From Gimesia fumaroli (lineage in GTDB: Bacteria > Planctomycetota > Planctomycetia > Planctomycetales > Planctomycetaceae), in NCBI RefSeq assembly GCF_007754425.1, contig NZ_CP037452.1:6117164-6181163 (forward strand): DNA of 64,000 nucleotides. Reading direction: 5' to 3'. The translations under genes and the position numbers were made by a program. The notes under the pieces are model-generated. The model had not been told where the DNA came from, searched no databases, and worked only from the letters and a program-made list of their open reading frames with translations. Below, piece by piece: positions 1 through 9,990 of the stretch (position 1 is its first letter; every line of letters begins with the position of its first letter).

Positions 1-2668
1 CCAGCGATTCCAGTTGCGCCATCTGCGAGTCCGCTTCTTCTGAAAGCCCGACTTCCATTAAGACGGTTGCTTTCAGATTTTGTGCCAATGGGTTTTGTGC
101 AATAAAAACGGGATCATCCAGATAGTGATGAGCCAACAGGACATATCCATTCTGGTAAGCCTGGCTTGCCAGCTGCATCCGGTCAGCACCGTCTGCCAGC
201 TGCTTATCCAGCTCCTGAGTAATCTGGTCGATTTGTGTTTTGAGTTTTTCCAGATGATCCGTGTAGGCTCTCAATCGTGCCAATGCGTCATCTTCCAGTT
301 GCTCCTGATCTTCCACCATCGACAGATAGGTTTGTAATTCACGATGCGACAGATCCACCTTGCCCATATTCGAATACAGGTCAAACAGAAACAGATGAGT
401 GGGTGCATAGTCCGGTTCGATAATTAACGATTGATGATACGCGTGCAGAATTTGAAAATATCGCATTCGATCAATCTGTAATGGCTGCCGCTGTTGATTT
501 CGTGCCGCCGGGGGAACCATTAACTGTGCTTCCAGACCTGCCAGATAACCATAGGCACTTCCCAGGATTCGATAGGCTTCGGCACTGTTAGGATTTTCAA
601 TCAGGCCACGATTGGCCAGTTGAATCGCCAAAACCGCAAAGCAGGAACCCAGTTCGTGATTCCTGCCAGACTGAGACATCAGCCCCAGATAGTGCCGCGC
701 GGTTTGCACGTCGTTTTCCAGCGTTTCCGTTTGAGGCAGAAAATAGCGACTGTAAAACGATTTGGGACGTGCCCAGTCTGCCCGGATTTCCGGAAAGTCT
801 TTTTGCTCCTGAAAGGCACGTTTTTTAAAGTCCAGTTGATGCGCCGCCAGATAGGATTTTGTTTCTGCGTTCTCCGTGTCCGTACGATAAAAGACGGCCG
901 TCGCTGCGTTCAAATCGGTCAATTGCCAGTCGGGCGTTGTCAATAAATCGAAGAATGTCCGATAGTCCGGGTTCGCTCCTGACAGGCGCGGAATCACATG
1001 GGTTACCTGATATTCATCAAAGGTTTCTTTCCAGACATCGGGAATTCCGCTTCCCAGTTGATCTTCGCGTTGAACTCGCAATGCTCGTCGTGTTTTATCG
1101 TGTAAATCGACCAGGCTCTCTTCTCCCTCACCGGCAAACAGAGCAATTCGATTGTCCACGAACGACTTCTGGTCCAGCCAGATCAACAGGTCTCCCTGCT
1201 CCAGAACAAAATGAAACGGGCGATCATCCAGCGACTCTGCCAACGCACTCTGATAACCGTCAATCGTTCGCGTCAATGCCGGACTGAAGCCCAGACCAAC
1301 GGCGTGTCTGGTTGCCCCCTGTCCCTGAAAACGACCGCAAACCACTAGATACGCCAGAGCAAAAAACGTGAGCACCGTCAACGCTCGTCCGCCACGCGAG
1401 AACAACAGCTCCGACGTCTCCACACTGTAAGTCTGTCGAAAATTCTCACGGTACCAGATCTGAAAATTCGTATTCGCAAAAATCGCACAGAGTACACTGG
1501 TCACCACTAGCTCATGGCTGGCCGTAATAGACAGTCCACAAAAACCAAGAAAGACAAACAGGTATCCCCAGCTCATCTTCGTTTGATTCAATATAAAACT
1601 GACAAAGGTGAGTAAAATCATAATGAACGCAGCCACAGCATAATGATTCAGTGACTCCCAGAACACTGGTGACGTCATCGAGAAATAGCCCAGCTCTTCC
1701 GGCCCCACTTTGCCGACAAACATCGACCGCATGATTGGATAATCAACCAGGTAATAATTCAAACCGGCGGTGAGTGAATGCCAGCCAGTCGGGTTCAGCA
1801 GGGTCGCAACCAGACTGCCCCCCAAAACCAGCCAGAGTTCCTTATAGTCGGTGTCGTCATTCAACACAGACCGATCCATCAACGCCGCCACGGTTTCCCC
1901 CAGGGCATACAACAGGAGCAGGACGATTCCCAGCGAAACCCGCGGATCAAAATTGGCCCATACTAAGAACAAGGGTACCAGCATCCACAAGGCACGAGGC
2001 GAATTATTTTCCTGCCAGGACTGCAGACAACGCAGCGTGAGCACGAGCCCCAGAATCGTAATGATTTCCGGCGTCACTGTCAGTTGTGGAAAACAGGCGA
2101 TCAAAGCCAGCACCGCCAGAATTGAACCCCACCAGGTCGAAATCTCCCGCTGACAAAGGTGGACGATCACGTAAAAAGTAATGCCCAGTAACAGCATTTT
2201 GACTAACGTCAGTCCCGTCGCACCCAGCACACCGTACACAGCCGCGAGTGATAAATCGAACAACCAGGCGTTATTCTGCCAGGGGCGGTCGGCGGCGGTA
2301 TAGGAAAATACATCCGTCGCGGGAGGCCAGAACCCATGCTCGGCCAGATACTGCCCCGTTTTGACATGTACCAGGGTTTGTGTTTCTGAAATGAACGTTG
2401 CAGCAAACAGACAGGCTAATAAAATCGCAGCCCAACGCAACATGAAGTCCCCGCGGATCGCTTCATCTTCGACCAGTTCAGGCGTTAGTGGTTCCCACTC
2501 GGGAAGTCCTTCTTCACTCGCCTGATTCTCCTGCGCGGCATCGGTTGGTACCGGAGTCGTTTCCGGATTTTTGTTCGACTCATCAGGAGTCAGATTTTGA
2601 TCGGCTTGGGGATCATTTTTATCGGGAGCGTTCTCGTCAGGCAAATCGTTGTCTGGATGATCATTCAC
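1..2668 (-). CDS. Polytopic membrane protein with C-terminal TPR-like helical region, 3' end outside window
   Basis: An open frame runs without stop from a GTG at 2668 to the left edge, about 889 codons, so the C-terminus is missing. The first ~75 residues are acidic, proline- and asparagine-rich and probably cytoplasmic. Then come many hydrophobic segments (for example around LRWAAILLACLFAATF), the layout of large integral-membrane glycosyltransferase-like proteins. The last ~400 visible residues are soluble and helical, with TPR-like pieces such as NPNSAEAYRILGSAYGYLAG and QLASQAYQNGYVLLAHHYL. I infer a membrane protein with an extracytoplasmic TPR tail; no catalytic motif is recognised, so no enzyme function is assigned. 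An in-frame TTG lies 12 bases upstream and no strong ribosome site decides between them. Confidence 0.7.
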   Translation of the reverse strand, partial: MNDHPDNDLPDENAPDKNDPQADQNLTPDESNKNPETTPVPTDAAQENQASEEGLPEWEPLTPELVEDEAIRGDFMLRWAAILLACLFAATFISETQTLVHVKTGQYLAEHGFWPPATDVFSYTAADRPWQNNAWLFDLSLAAVYGVLGATGLTLVKMLLLGITFYVIVHLCQREISTWWGSILAVLALIACFPQLTVTPEIITILGLVLTLRCLQSWQENNSPRALWMLVPLFLVWANFDPRVSLGIVLLLLYALGETVAALMDRSVLNDDTDYKELWLVLGGSLVATLLNPTGWHSLTAGLNYYLVDYPIMRSMFVGKVGPEELGYFSMTSPVFWESLNHYAVAAFIMILLTFVSFILNQTKMSWGYLFVFLGFCGLSITASHELVVTSVLCAIFANTNFQIWYRENFRQTYSVETSELLFSRGGRALTVLTFFALAYLVVCGRFQGQGATRHAVGLGFSPALTRTIDGYQSALAESLDDRPFHFVLEQGDLLIWLDQKSFVDNRIALFAGEGEESLVDLHDKTRRALRVQREDQLGSGIPDVWKETFDEYQVTHVIPRLSGANPDYRTFFDLLTTPDWQLTDLNAATAVFYRTDTENAETKSYLAAHQLDFKKRAFQEQKDFPEIRADWARPKSFYSRYFLPQTETLENDVQTARHYLGLMSQSGRNHELGSCFAVLAIQLANRGLIENPNSAEAYRILGSAYGYLAGLEAQLMVPPAARNQQRQPLQIDRMRYFQILHAYHQSLIIEPDYAPTHLFLFDLYSNMGKVDLSHRELQTYLSMVEDQEQLEDDALARLRAYTDHLEKLKTQIDQITQELDKQLADGADRMQLASQAYQNGYVLLAHHYLDDPVFIAQNPLAQNLKATVLMEVGLSEEADSQMAQLESL

Positions 2669-2977
2669 GGAAATTCTCAAAATCTGAAACAGGGTTGAAA
2701 AACAAAAGTGAACAGCACACCGAGACTTATTAGGGCGGGTCAACACTCAGAGAGTTCTGTAAGCGCGGATTCCGCAAGTTCGTAGCGGCCAACAGTCGAT
2801 TATACTACGCCCAGATGACTCTGGAAACGCAGCAACCAGCCCGAACACGGGCGAAAACCAGCAATCTTCAGCATCTCCCTAAGATCTCTTCTCCTCTGGG
2901 AATGGTTGTGTTTCACAAACTTTCCCTGCTCCTTTTACGAGATCTGGTCTGACACCGTTTGTTCCAAATCGGCTTTT
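2669..2977. other. Gap between membrane/TPR gene and serS, no feature recognised
   Basis: About 300 bases between two minus-strand genes. No open frame with a believable start, tRNA or clear intrinsic terminator was seen. It should hold the promoter of the membrane/TPR gene and the end of the serS transcript. Confidence 0.4.
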
Positions 2978-4258
2978 TTACCCAATCTTGTCTTTTCCAA
3001 TCCAGGGGCGGAGTACTTCGGGAACCAGAATCGTGCCGTCTGCCTGCTGGTAATTCTCCAGAACCGCAATAATGGCCCGTGCAATCGAAACAGCCGTTCC
3101 ATTCAGAGTATGCACGAACTCCGTTCCCTTCTGACCGCTGGTCTTACAACGAGTCCCCAAGCGTCGAGACTGGTAATCCGTGCAGTTCGAAGCAGACGTG
3201 ACTTCGCCATACGCGCCCCCTTCACCACGGCCGGGCATCCAGGCTTCCAGATCGTATTTCCGATAAGCGGGCGCCCCCAGATCTCCCGTGCAGGTATCAA
3301 CCACACGGTAATGCAGGCCTAACCCCTGAAAAATCTCTTCTTCGATCCGCACAATTTCTTCGTGCATCGCATCGGAGGCGGCGTTGGTTGGCTCCGTGAA
3401 GGCAAACATTTCGACCTTGGAAAACTGATGCACGCGATAGATGCCACGCGTCGCCTTGCCGTGCGCGCCTGCTTCGGTACGAAAACAGTGTGACAGACCG
3501 GCAATCTTGAGCGGCAGCGTTTCGCGGTCCATGATCTGATCTTTCATCGATCCGCCCAGCGTAATCTCAGCCGTCGCCACCAGACTCAAATCCGTATTCT
3601 CCACAGAATAAATCTGCGTCTCGTCTCCGCGGGGATTGAACCCGATTCCTTCCAGAATTTCTTTCTTGGCCAGATCTGGCGTGCTGTGCAGAATGAAGCC
3701 TTCCTGCACCAGCTTCTGCATTGCGTATTGACAAAGAGCCATCTCCAGCAGAACGGCTTCATTCTTCAGATAATAAAACCCGTGCCCGGCAACGCGCGTC
3801 CCCGCTTCAAAATCGATCAGATCATGCTTTTCGGCCAAAGCCACATGATCGAGGGGTTCAAAATCAAACGTCGGTTTTTCCCCTGACATCCGGACCACGG
3901 TATTAGCTTTGTCTTCTTTCCCGACGGGCACTTCCGGATGCGCCAGGTTCGGCACCCGGGCCTGCTCCTGTCTCAATTCGGCTTCGACTTCACGCAGCTC
4001 AATATCGAGGGCAGAAACCTGCTCACGTAGTTCTTTCCCCTGTGCGATCAATGCCTGTTTCGCATCATTGTCTGCAGCTTTGGGAATTTGAGAGGAAATC
4101 GACTTCTGTTCCTGCCGTACTTTGTCGCCTTGAACGATCAGTTCGCGACGACGCTGATCCAGTTTTGACAGTCGTGCCAGGTCTACTTCAATTCCACGAT
4201 TGCGACAATTCTCAAGGATGGCGTCCTGATTCTCGCAAATGAACTGCAAATCCAACAT
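2978..4258 (-). CDS. serS: Serine--tRNA ligase
   Basis: Class II aminoacyl-tRNA synthetase that charges tRNA-Ser (and tRNA-Sec where present) with serine in the cytoplasm. The 426 residues match the usual bacterial length. Residues ~28-105 form the long antiparallel coiled-coil arm that contacts the tRNA long variable arm (rich in K, E, Q and R). Class II motif 2 is visible as HCFRTEAGAHGKATRG near residues 257-272, and motif 3 lies in the C-terminal segment around TAVSIARAIIAVLENYQ. The start ATG has only a weak ribosome site, but the N-terminus MLDLQFICEN matches the family. Monocistronic-looking, with a 264-base gap upstream in which nothing else was recognised. Confidence 0.97.
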   Translation of the reverse strand: MLDLQFICENQDAILENCRNRGIEVDLARLSKLDQRRRELIVQGDKVRQEQKSISSQIPKAADNDAKQALIAQGKELREQVSALDIELREVEAELRQEQARVPNLAHPEVPVGKEDKANTVVRMSGEKPTFDFEPLDHVALAEKHDLIDFEAGTRVAGHGFYYLKNEAVLLEMALCQYAMQKLVQEGFILHSTPDLAKKEILEGIGFNPRGDETQIYSVENTDLSLVATAEITLGGSMKDQIMDRETLPLKIAGLSHCFRTEAGAHGKATRGIYRVHQFSKVEMFAFTEPTNAASDAMHEEIVRIEEEIFQGLGLHYRVVDTCTGDLGAPAYRKYDLEAWMPGRGEGGAYGEVTSASNCTDYQSRRLGTRCKTSGQKGTEFVHTLNGTAVSIARAIIAVLENYQQADGTILVPEVLRPWIGKDKIG

Positions 4259-4522
4259 AAGAAATCAACTACTCCGTGCAGTGCCTGGATCGCGTCACAT
4301 TTTACGATAGCGTGCCTCAATCTAATCGACTCGATCCAAATGGCCTTGGAGACGCTACAATAAAACTGGACACAGTCCAGAAATGGTTTAGAAACAAGAA
4401 TTCGGCTTCAATCCGAGCCCGCATCATATCCAATGACAATTTTAATGTCCAAGGGTAACGCTTTTTCGGATGAAAAAATGGATATTCCAGCCGGAATAAT
4501 GCAAATTTGCCTGTTACAGCGA

Positions 4523-6271
4523 TTAAGGATCACTCGACATTGCTGCCTCGTAGACGATTTGTCCATCCAACACCGTCAGCAGAGGCTTGATCTGCAGAAT
4601 TTCGTTTTCAGAACAAGTCAGATAGTCCCGGTCCAGCACCACCAGATCGGCCAGTTTTCCTGGCTCCAGCGTCCCTTTCACCTTTTCTTCAAAGCTGATA
4701 TACGCGGCGTCACTCGTCATGCAACGCAGTGCCTGCTCGCGGGACAATTTCTGATGCGGGCCATAAACCTTCCCATCAATATCACACCGACTGACGGCAA
4801 TATACAGTGCCAGAAACGGATTGAAGGCGTTCATCGAATGATCGGGATCAAAGCCGTTCATATGGTCGCTGTTGATCGCCACCGGCACGCCGCCGTCAAC
4901 AAAAGTCTTGAGTCCCATAAAACGGTTCACCCAGGAGGGGCCGTAAATCTGATTGATAGCATCGGCATCGCGATAGAACAGATAGGTCTGCGTATCATAA
5001 CAGACCCCGAGCGCCTTTGAACGCCGCACCGATTCCTCTGTCGGGAAGTACGCGTGCGTGATACAAAACCGGCGTCCATCGACGGGCAGCCGTTCGTTTA
5101 CCTCTTCCAGCGCACTCAGAATTTCATTCACACTTCCATCGCCGGTCGCGTGACAACACATCTGCCAGCCCAGCTTCTGCCCTGCTTCAAAGATTTCGGC
5201 CATCAACTCGCGCGAGTATGCCAGATCCCCCCGATAGTCGGCATCCTGCTGCAATACATAAAACTGACGACGCTTTTCGCCGTACGGTTCGGAAAGACGC
5301 GTGTTCCCCCAATGAATGCCCCCATCTACAGAAATCTTCAATGGGCCGACTCGTACCCAGTCGTCTCCGTCGCCGGTGATCAGCCCCAGCTTCTTTGTAA
5401 ATTCTTTAACGGCGGCCGCACTGCGTAACTGCTGGCGAATCGTCATCGTCATCCGTACCGTCAATTCGTTCTGTGCTTTCAGCAACTCGTATTCACGATA
5501 TTCTTCGACTCCCGAACCCCGTTCGAGAATGCTCGTGATCCCTACCGAATTATAAATGGCATGCAGTTTCTTCAATGCTTCACGTGTTGCTTCCGCCGGA
5601 ACGGTTTGCCGCGGAATCAGTTTGCGAATCGCGCTGCTCCCCCCTTCCATCATGAGCGGCTTGCCGTTGTCGTCAAAGATGATTCGGGCTCCCGCCAGTT
5701 GATCCTTGTCACTCTTGATTCCCAATAATTCAAAGCCCCGTGTATTCAACACATTTTTGCGAGCGATATTCATATAAACGGGGTGTGTCGTGCAAGCCGC
5801 ATCCAGCTCAGCAGGCGTCGGACGGCGGCGTTCTTTCAAACGCGTAATATCCGTGCGCGGCACCGTGATCCAACGACCGGCGGGCACATCTTTCACTTTC
5901 TCTCGAATCCAGGCCTGAATCTCTGCTACCGAATTCAATTCCTGATGCGGCTGAATTAATTCGCCACGCGCCGCTCGCAACGCGTGCACATGAGATTCGA
6001 TCAATCCCGGAATCACCGTTTTCCCATCCAGAGAAACCACCTTGGTCTGATCTCCCTGATACGGCTTCATCTCGGCATTGCTGCCCACCGCCAGAATCTT
6101 GCCATCGCGAATCGCAATCGCTTCCACAATCCGCGATTGATCGTCCAGCGTGATCACTTTCCCGTTTTGAAAAATCGTCGTTGCCGTCTCTGCAGAAAGC
6201 AGACTGACCGTTGAGCAAAAAACGAGCAAAACAGTAACGGGATGAACTAAATTTCTGAGCGGGACAAACAT
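4523..6271 (-). CDS. Secreted YtcJ-like amidohydrolase
   Basis: Metal-dependent amidohydrolase-superfamily enzyme of the YtcJ/AMDH type. The first ~27 residues are a signal peptide (VTVLLVFCSTVSLLSA), so it acts outside the cytoplasmic membrane. The metal-binding HxH appears as ESHVH (H94, H96), with later ligand candidates in CCHATGDGS, ITHAYFP and NSDHMNGFDPD. The C-terminal LEPGKLADLVVLDRDYL is the typical composite beta-domain closing strand. 582 residues is normal for the family. A GGAG ribosome site sits about 7 bases before the ATG. Substrate unknown. It lies 118 bases from another secreted hydrolase-like gene on the same strand, so the two may be co-transcribed. Confidence 0.88.
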   Translation of the reverse strand: MFVPLRNLVHPVTVLLVFCSTVSLLSAETATTIFQNGKVITLDDQSRIVEAIAIRDGKILAVGSNAEMKPYQGDQTKVVSLDGKTVIPGLIESHVHALRAARGELIQPHQELNSVAEIQAWIREKVKDVPAGRWITVPRTDITRLKERRRPTPAELDAACTTHPVYMNIARKNVLNTRGFELLGIKSDKDQLAGARIIFDDNGKPLMMEGGSSAIRKLIPRQTVPAEATREALKKLHAIYNSVGITSILERGSGVEEYREYELLKAQNELTVRMTMTIRQQLRSAAAVKEFTKKLGLITGDGDDWVRVGPLKISVDGGIHWGNTRLSEPYGEKRRQFYVLQQDADYRGDLAYSRELMAEIFEAGQKLGWQMCCHATGDGSVNEILSALEEVNERLPVDGRRFCITHAYFPTEESVRRSKALGVCYDTQTYLFYRDADAINQIYGPSWVNRFMGLKTFVDGGVPVAINSDHMNGFDPDHSMNAFNPFLALYIAVSRCDIDGKVYGPHQKLSREQALRCMTSDAAYISFEEKVKGTLEPGKLADLVVLDRDYLTCSENEILQIKPLLTVLDGQIVYEAAMSSDP

Positions 6272-6389
6272 GCTGACTCCAGTGGGGTGATTCAGGTGGG
6301 CTAAAAATGGAAAACGAAATCGGACTCGGCTTTGATTGATCCAAAGCGCACGTCCATCAACGTTCGCTGATCTATTCAGTCTACACAGC

Positions 6390-8000
6390 TCACCGGGCCG
6401 TCGGCAACAATCGTTGATAGATTTTCAGCGCTTTCCGATATTCGTTCACGCACGCTTCACTTGAGACTCCCTGATTGCGTGCGATTTCTTCTTCCATCCG
6501 TAGAATCAGATACTGCACCGCCGCCCGCTTGGGACGCACGGGTTGACCCGGCACATCAAAATAAACCGGCGCCGTATGCGCAAACCGGGTGCGTCCGGTT
6601 TCCGCTTGAGTAAAACAACGGACGGCAACCCACGCGGAACCACTCAATTTCATTTTATGATCGATGGGAAAAATGAATGTGGTCCCCTTCCTCTGTTTTT
6701 CCAGCGGGATCGTCTCCACCACATCGCCGTTCACAATCACTTCAATTCGGGAAATCGGCTTCCAGTAGCGAGCGGTCCCCTGCAGATGGCATTCGTATTC
6801 TGCATCGCCGGATTTCTGATGGGTTTTGCCGACATCAGAGCCATTCACATTCAGAGTCAACATCGGACCCGTCGTGACAAAGCTCCGTCCTGCATTGAGG
6901 CCGGCCATCCATTTTTCATAACTGAATCCGTCCGGCAGATGTACATACACACGACCAAACCCGAGCGGCACCGGATGCACGCCCGACGCCGTTCCCGCGG
7001 TCGGCCGCATGCGATATCCGCAGTTCAACATCGTGTAATACATCTGAAAACCAAACTGCATCCAGCCCTTCTCGGTCAGCCCCTTTTCATCCCTCTCAAG
7101 ATTGAGATACTCAGGGCGTGCTTTCCCAAAGAAATTCTTGAAAAAGAATTCCGTTCGCCAGAGATGATTATTGCTTAATTCAAACAGATCCACGTCCATC
7201 ACGGGCACCAGCATCATCGACCACGGCCAGGAATGTTTATCCAGATCTAACAGTGCCCCCTGTTTGTGCGCCGCCTCAGCGATCGGCGCGACAGGCGGTG
7301 CTCCCAGCTCCAGCACTTGTTTCTGGTTCAACACAAACACAGCGCCTAACACATGACGTTGCTTGCCGACCTTCGTAATTTCGTACTCGGTATTCAGCGG
7401 ATAATAAACGTGCGTCGGATCGACATACACGGGCGCTGCTTTGACTGCTGCCTGATCGGTATTCATATCCCCGCGTGACGGCGGCTGACCGGCAATCGAA
7501 ACCCAGTTGGTCAGTGGCAGTGCCACGTTCAAGTCTTCCGCCTGCATCACGTTCGGCAGTTCCTTCACCAGTCGATGCACGTGCGTGTCGCCCGAATACC
7601 AGCCTTCCTCCGCCATATTCGACCAGCGTTTAAGCTTAAGGCGTACTTCGCGCGGCTGATCTTCCACGTCAACCGTCTGCATCCGCGGAATATATTCTTT
7701 CCCCCGATAAGCGGTGAGGCGATATTCACCGGGGGGCAGCTCGACTTCAAACGGGTGCGCCGACAGCGTCACATGCCGTTCGATACTCGTCGGGCTGCGC
7801 TGCTTGTCATACAGAATTGCCGAGCCGGCTTCGTCGGCGCTTTTCGCATAGTAAGCGGTGCCGTCGGCGGCTTGAATCGACAGCCGAGCAGGAATGATCT
7901 TCCCGGTCAAAGAATCAACGATGGTCCCTTTCAATACGGCAGCAGACACCGACTGAAAAGGAACCACAAACAGAGAAAGCAGCAGTGCGAGGCGATACAT
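6390..8000 (-). CDS. Secreted CehA/McbA-like (PHP-type) protein
   Basis: I chose the ATG at 8000 because an AGGAG site lies just upstream; an earlier in-frame ATG at 8018 overlaps that site. The product has a signal peptide (MYRLALLLSLFVVPFQSVSA). An N-terminal carboxypeptidase-regulatory-like beta domain follows (GTIVDSLTGKIIPARLSIQ), then a region resembling the CehA/McbA PHP-like metallohydrolases (GWYSGDTHVHRL near residue 140; ALLDLDKHSWPW further on). The C-terminus is again beta-rich. It is probably an extracytoplasmic hydrolase of unknown substrate. Only part of the PHP histidine set is obvious, so catalysis is inferred. Its neighbour downstream is the YtcJ-type amidohydrolase. Confidence 0.75.
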   Translation of the reverse strand: MYRLALLLSLFVVPFQSVSAAVLKGTIVDSLTGKIIPARLSIQAADGTAYYAKSADEAGSAILYDKQRSPTSIERHVTLSAHPFEVELPPGEYRLTAYRGKEYIPRMQTVDVEDQPREVRLKLKRWSNMAEEGWYSGDTHVHRLVKELPNVMQAEDLNVALPLTNWVSIAGQPPSRGDMNTDQAAVKAAPVYVDPTHVYYPLNTEYEITKVGKQRHVLGAVFVLNQKQVLELGAPPVAPIAEAAHKQGALLDLDKHSWPWSMMLVPVMDVDLFELSNNHLWRTEFFFKNFFGKARPEYLNLERDEKGLTEKGWMQFGFQMYYTMLNCGYRMRPTAGTASGVHPVPLGFGRVYVHLPDGFSYEKWMAGLNAGRSFVTTGPMLTLNVNGSDVGKTHQKSGDAEYECHLQGTARYWKPISRIEVIVNGDVVETIPLEKQRKGTTFIFPIDHKMKLSGSAWVAVRCFTQAETGRTRFAHTAPVYFDVPGQPVRPKRAAVQYLILRMEEEIARNQGVSSEACVNEYRKALKIYQRLLPTAR

Positions 8001-8118
8001 GAAACTTTTCTCCTGCATTCGTAGAAGGGTCAGTTATAAAACTCACCCTTTAGACTACACGCAGAAGAATCATTTCCATAGCCAAAAGTCTATTTTTGAG
8101 CGCACCGTTGGAAGCTGC

Positions 8119-8442
8119 TTACTCCGGTTCAGGCAGAGGCAGCATTTCGCCACGGAAGGGCTGCATGCTCTTGACCTGATAGCGGTCGTACTCATAACGC
8201 CGATAGCGTCCGGCCCGCATACGTGAATCGCAGTGTTTGCCGCGATACATGTGGTACGAATAACGAGGCCAGGGATATGTGCTGCCATTAAACTGGCGTC
8301 CCTCGTATTCTTCCTCACACAATTCGCATTTGGAAAGAAAAAATCGGCCGTTCCCCGCATCTGCCCGCTGGACAGCCAGGCCGGAATTCAACATTCCCAA
8401 TAAGATGGTCACAGCAAACAGCTTGATCTGAAATCCCTTCAT
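8119..8442 (-). CDS. Small secreted cysteine-containing protein of unknown function
   Basis: The start at 8442 is set by a GGAG box about 6 bases upstream; extending to 8490 would put 16 non-signal residues before a clear signal peptide. The 107-residue product begins MKGFQIKLFAVTILLGMLNS and cleavage is likely after RADA. The mature part has a CELCEEE cluster, then a tyrosine/arginine-rich stretch (YPWPRYSYHMYRGKHCDSRM, YRRYEYDRY) with a third cysteine in HCDSR, ending in acidic-proline LPLPEPE. The cysteines could bind metal or form a disulfide. No family recognised. Confidence 0.6.
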   Translation of the reverse strand: MKGFQIKLFAVTILLGMLNSGLAVQRADAGNGRFFLSKCELCEEEYEGRQFNGSTYPWPRYSYHMYRGKHCDSRMRAGRYRRYEYDRYQVKSMQPFRGEMLPLPEPE

Positions 8443-8614
8443 CGTACTCTCCATTCCCTTGTTCTGTGTGATGAGGTAAGTGAACCACACTTACCATTGT
8501 TCATCGGATCAGAACCGCTTTGGAAATGAGAGACCAATGCCTCTGACCTGAATCCGCTCGAAATCGAATTCAGATTGTACGGGTTATTCCAGCTCTACCA
8601 GTTTTAAGCATCTC

Positions 8615-9592
8615 TCAGGCAAGCCCGCGGACCTGTTTCTTGAAGGCAATGATATCATCCAGGATCTCATCCAGCTTCACATGCGGCTTGCGTCCCAATG
8701 TCGCCGTCAGACGCTCTAAATCGGGAACCCGTCGCTGAACATCCTCAAAGTCTTCATTGTATGCTTTGTTGTAAGGCAGATACTCAATTTTCACGCCGGG
8801 ATTCACCTTCTCAATAATCTTTTCTGCCAACCCCCGAATGGAAACCGGCTCATCGCTGCCGATGTTATACACGTGCCCTTGCGCTGCATCCAGATCTGTC
8901 AGATCAATCACACAGTCGACGATTTCCGAAACGTGACCGAAACAGCGGACCTGAGAGCCATCATCAAACACGACGACCGGACCGCCGTCCAGCGCCTGAT
9001 CAATAAAGCGGGGAATCACCATTCCATACTGCCCCACCTGACGCGGCCCGACCACATTAAAGAACCGCCCGATGCGCACATCCAGACCATATTTCTGGTG
9101 ATACGCCAGCGCCAGGAATTCATCGATGGCCTTCGACGCCCCATAGGCCCAGCGGGGTCGGGTCGTGGGACCAAAGTGCAAGTCGTCTTCTTCGGTCCAG
9201 CGTTCTTTGGGGTTTTTCCCATAGACTTCACTGGTCGACGCCAGGAAAAACTTATGCTTTCCCTGCACGGCGTGTCGCAGTAACACTTCCGTCGGGTAGA
9301 TATTGGTTTCGATGGTTCGTACGGGGTTATCTGCGACCAGTTTCACGCCCACCGCGGCTGCCATATGATAAATCGTATCAACATCCTGAACCATTTCTGC
9401 CATCAACACGGGATCAGTAATCGACCCGGTCCGAAAGGTGAAATGGGGATGATCGATGATCGCATCCAGATTATGCAAAAATCCGGTCGAAAGGTCATCG
9501 ACGGCAGTAACCTGTTGTCCCTGTTGAATTAATTGCTCGCAGAGATGGCTGCCAATAAAACCGGCACCACCGGTGACCAGGCAATGAGACAT
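8615..9592 (-). CDS. NAD-dependent epimerase/dehydratase (extended SDR)
   Basis: Cytoplasmic nucleotide-sugar epimerase/dehydratase, 325 residues. The N-terminal Rossmann glycine motif is GGAGFIGSH (residues 8-16), the active-site serine/threonine region is [11 protein letters not shown] (118-128), and the YxxxK pair is Y150/K154 in [21 protein letters not shown] is the usual extended-SDR substrate-side motif. It resembles UDP-glucuronate decarboxylase or UDP-glucose 4-epimerase relatives, and I cannot decide the sugar. It stands alone, 184 bases from tRNA-Val on the other strand. Its start is the N-terminal methionine directly before the Rossmann strand. Confidence 0.88.
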   Translation of the reverse strand: MSHCLVTGGAGFIGSHLCEQLIQQGQQVTAVDDLSTGFLHNLDAIIDHPHFTFRTGSITDPVLMAEMVQDVDTIYHMAAAVGVKLVADNPVRTIETNIYPTEVLLRHAVQGKHKFFLASTSEVYGKNPKERWTEEDDLHFGPTTRPRWAYGASKAIDEFLALAYHQKYGLDVRIGRFFNVVGPRQVGQYGMVIPRFIDQALDGGPVVVFDDGSQVRCFGHVSEIVDCVIDLTDLDAAQGHVYNIGSDEPVSIRGLAEKIIEKVNPGVKIEYLPYNKAYNEDFEDVQRRVPDLERLTATLGRKPHVKLDEILDDIIAFKKQVRGLA

Positions 9593-9776
9593 AAATCAAA
9601 TCTTTCTCAAGAAAGGAAAAAACCGCAAAAATGCGAAATTCGGCCCAAAGTCAGCGAAGGCTTAAAACAGTTTACACGCAAGAGTTGCATTTCGCTACGA
9701 ACCTGCCATAATACGAGCGTGTCATACACAATGACGCAAGAATAATATCGAAATTTCCGATGTTAATCAAAATTCC

Positions 9777-9850
9777 GGGCGATTAGCTCAGTTGGCTAGA
9801 GCATCTCGTTTACACCGAGAGGGTCGGGGGTTCGAGTCCCTCATCGCCCA
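9777..9850 (+). tRNA. tRNA-Val (anticodon UAC)
   Basis: A 74-base cloverleaf: acceptor stem GGGCGAT paired with ATCGCCC, D arm GCTC/GAGC, anticodon stem TCTCG/CGAGA with loop TTTACAC (anticodon TAC), TTCGAGT in the T loop, discriminator A. CCA is not encoded. The segment upstream has a loose promoter-like TTGCAT...CATAAT at about 9685-9712. An intrinsic terminator follows directly. Confidence 0.96.
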
Positions 9851-9857
9851 TTTATCA

Positions 9858-9890
9858 AGCACCCTGCATTCTTTGCAAGGTGCTTTTTTT
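9858..9890 (+). terminator. Intrinsic terminator of tRNA-Val
   Basis: AGCACC and GGTGCT pair around an inner TGCA-type stem and the hairpin is followed by eight T residues. It sits 8 bases after the tRNA. Confidence 0.85.
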
Positions 9891-9990
9891 ATTGGTGTTT
9901 GCGAATTTCTTTGGTTGGTTTTCGCGGTCAATCGATTCATTGAATTATCAAAAGAACACTATTCAATTGTAAGTGCCCAAAAGAACGGCC

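Noticed and set aside
620..2153. Plus-strand frames of 60-142 codons antisense to the left-edge membrane/TPR gene
   Set aside because: They lie opposite a long, clearly coding minus-strand frame with coherent membrane segments and have no ribosome sites; they are shadows.
4433..5020. A 195-codon plus-strand frame
   Set aside because: It lies mostly opposite the amidohydrolase gene; its product has no family signature and no ribosome site.
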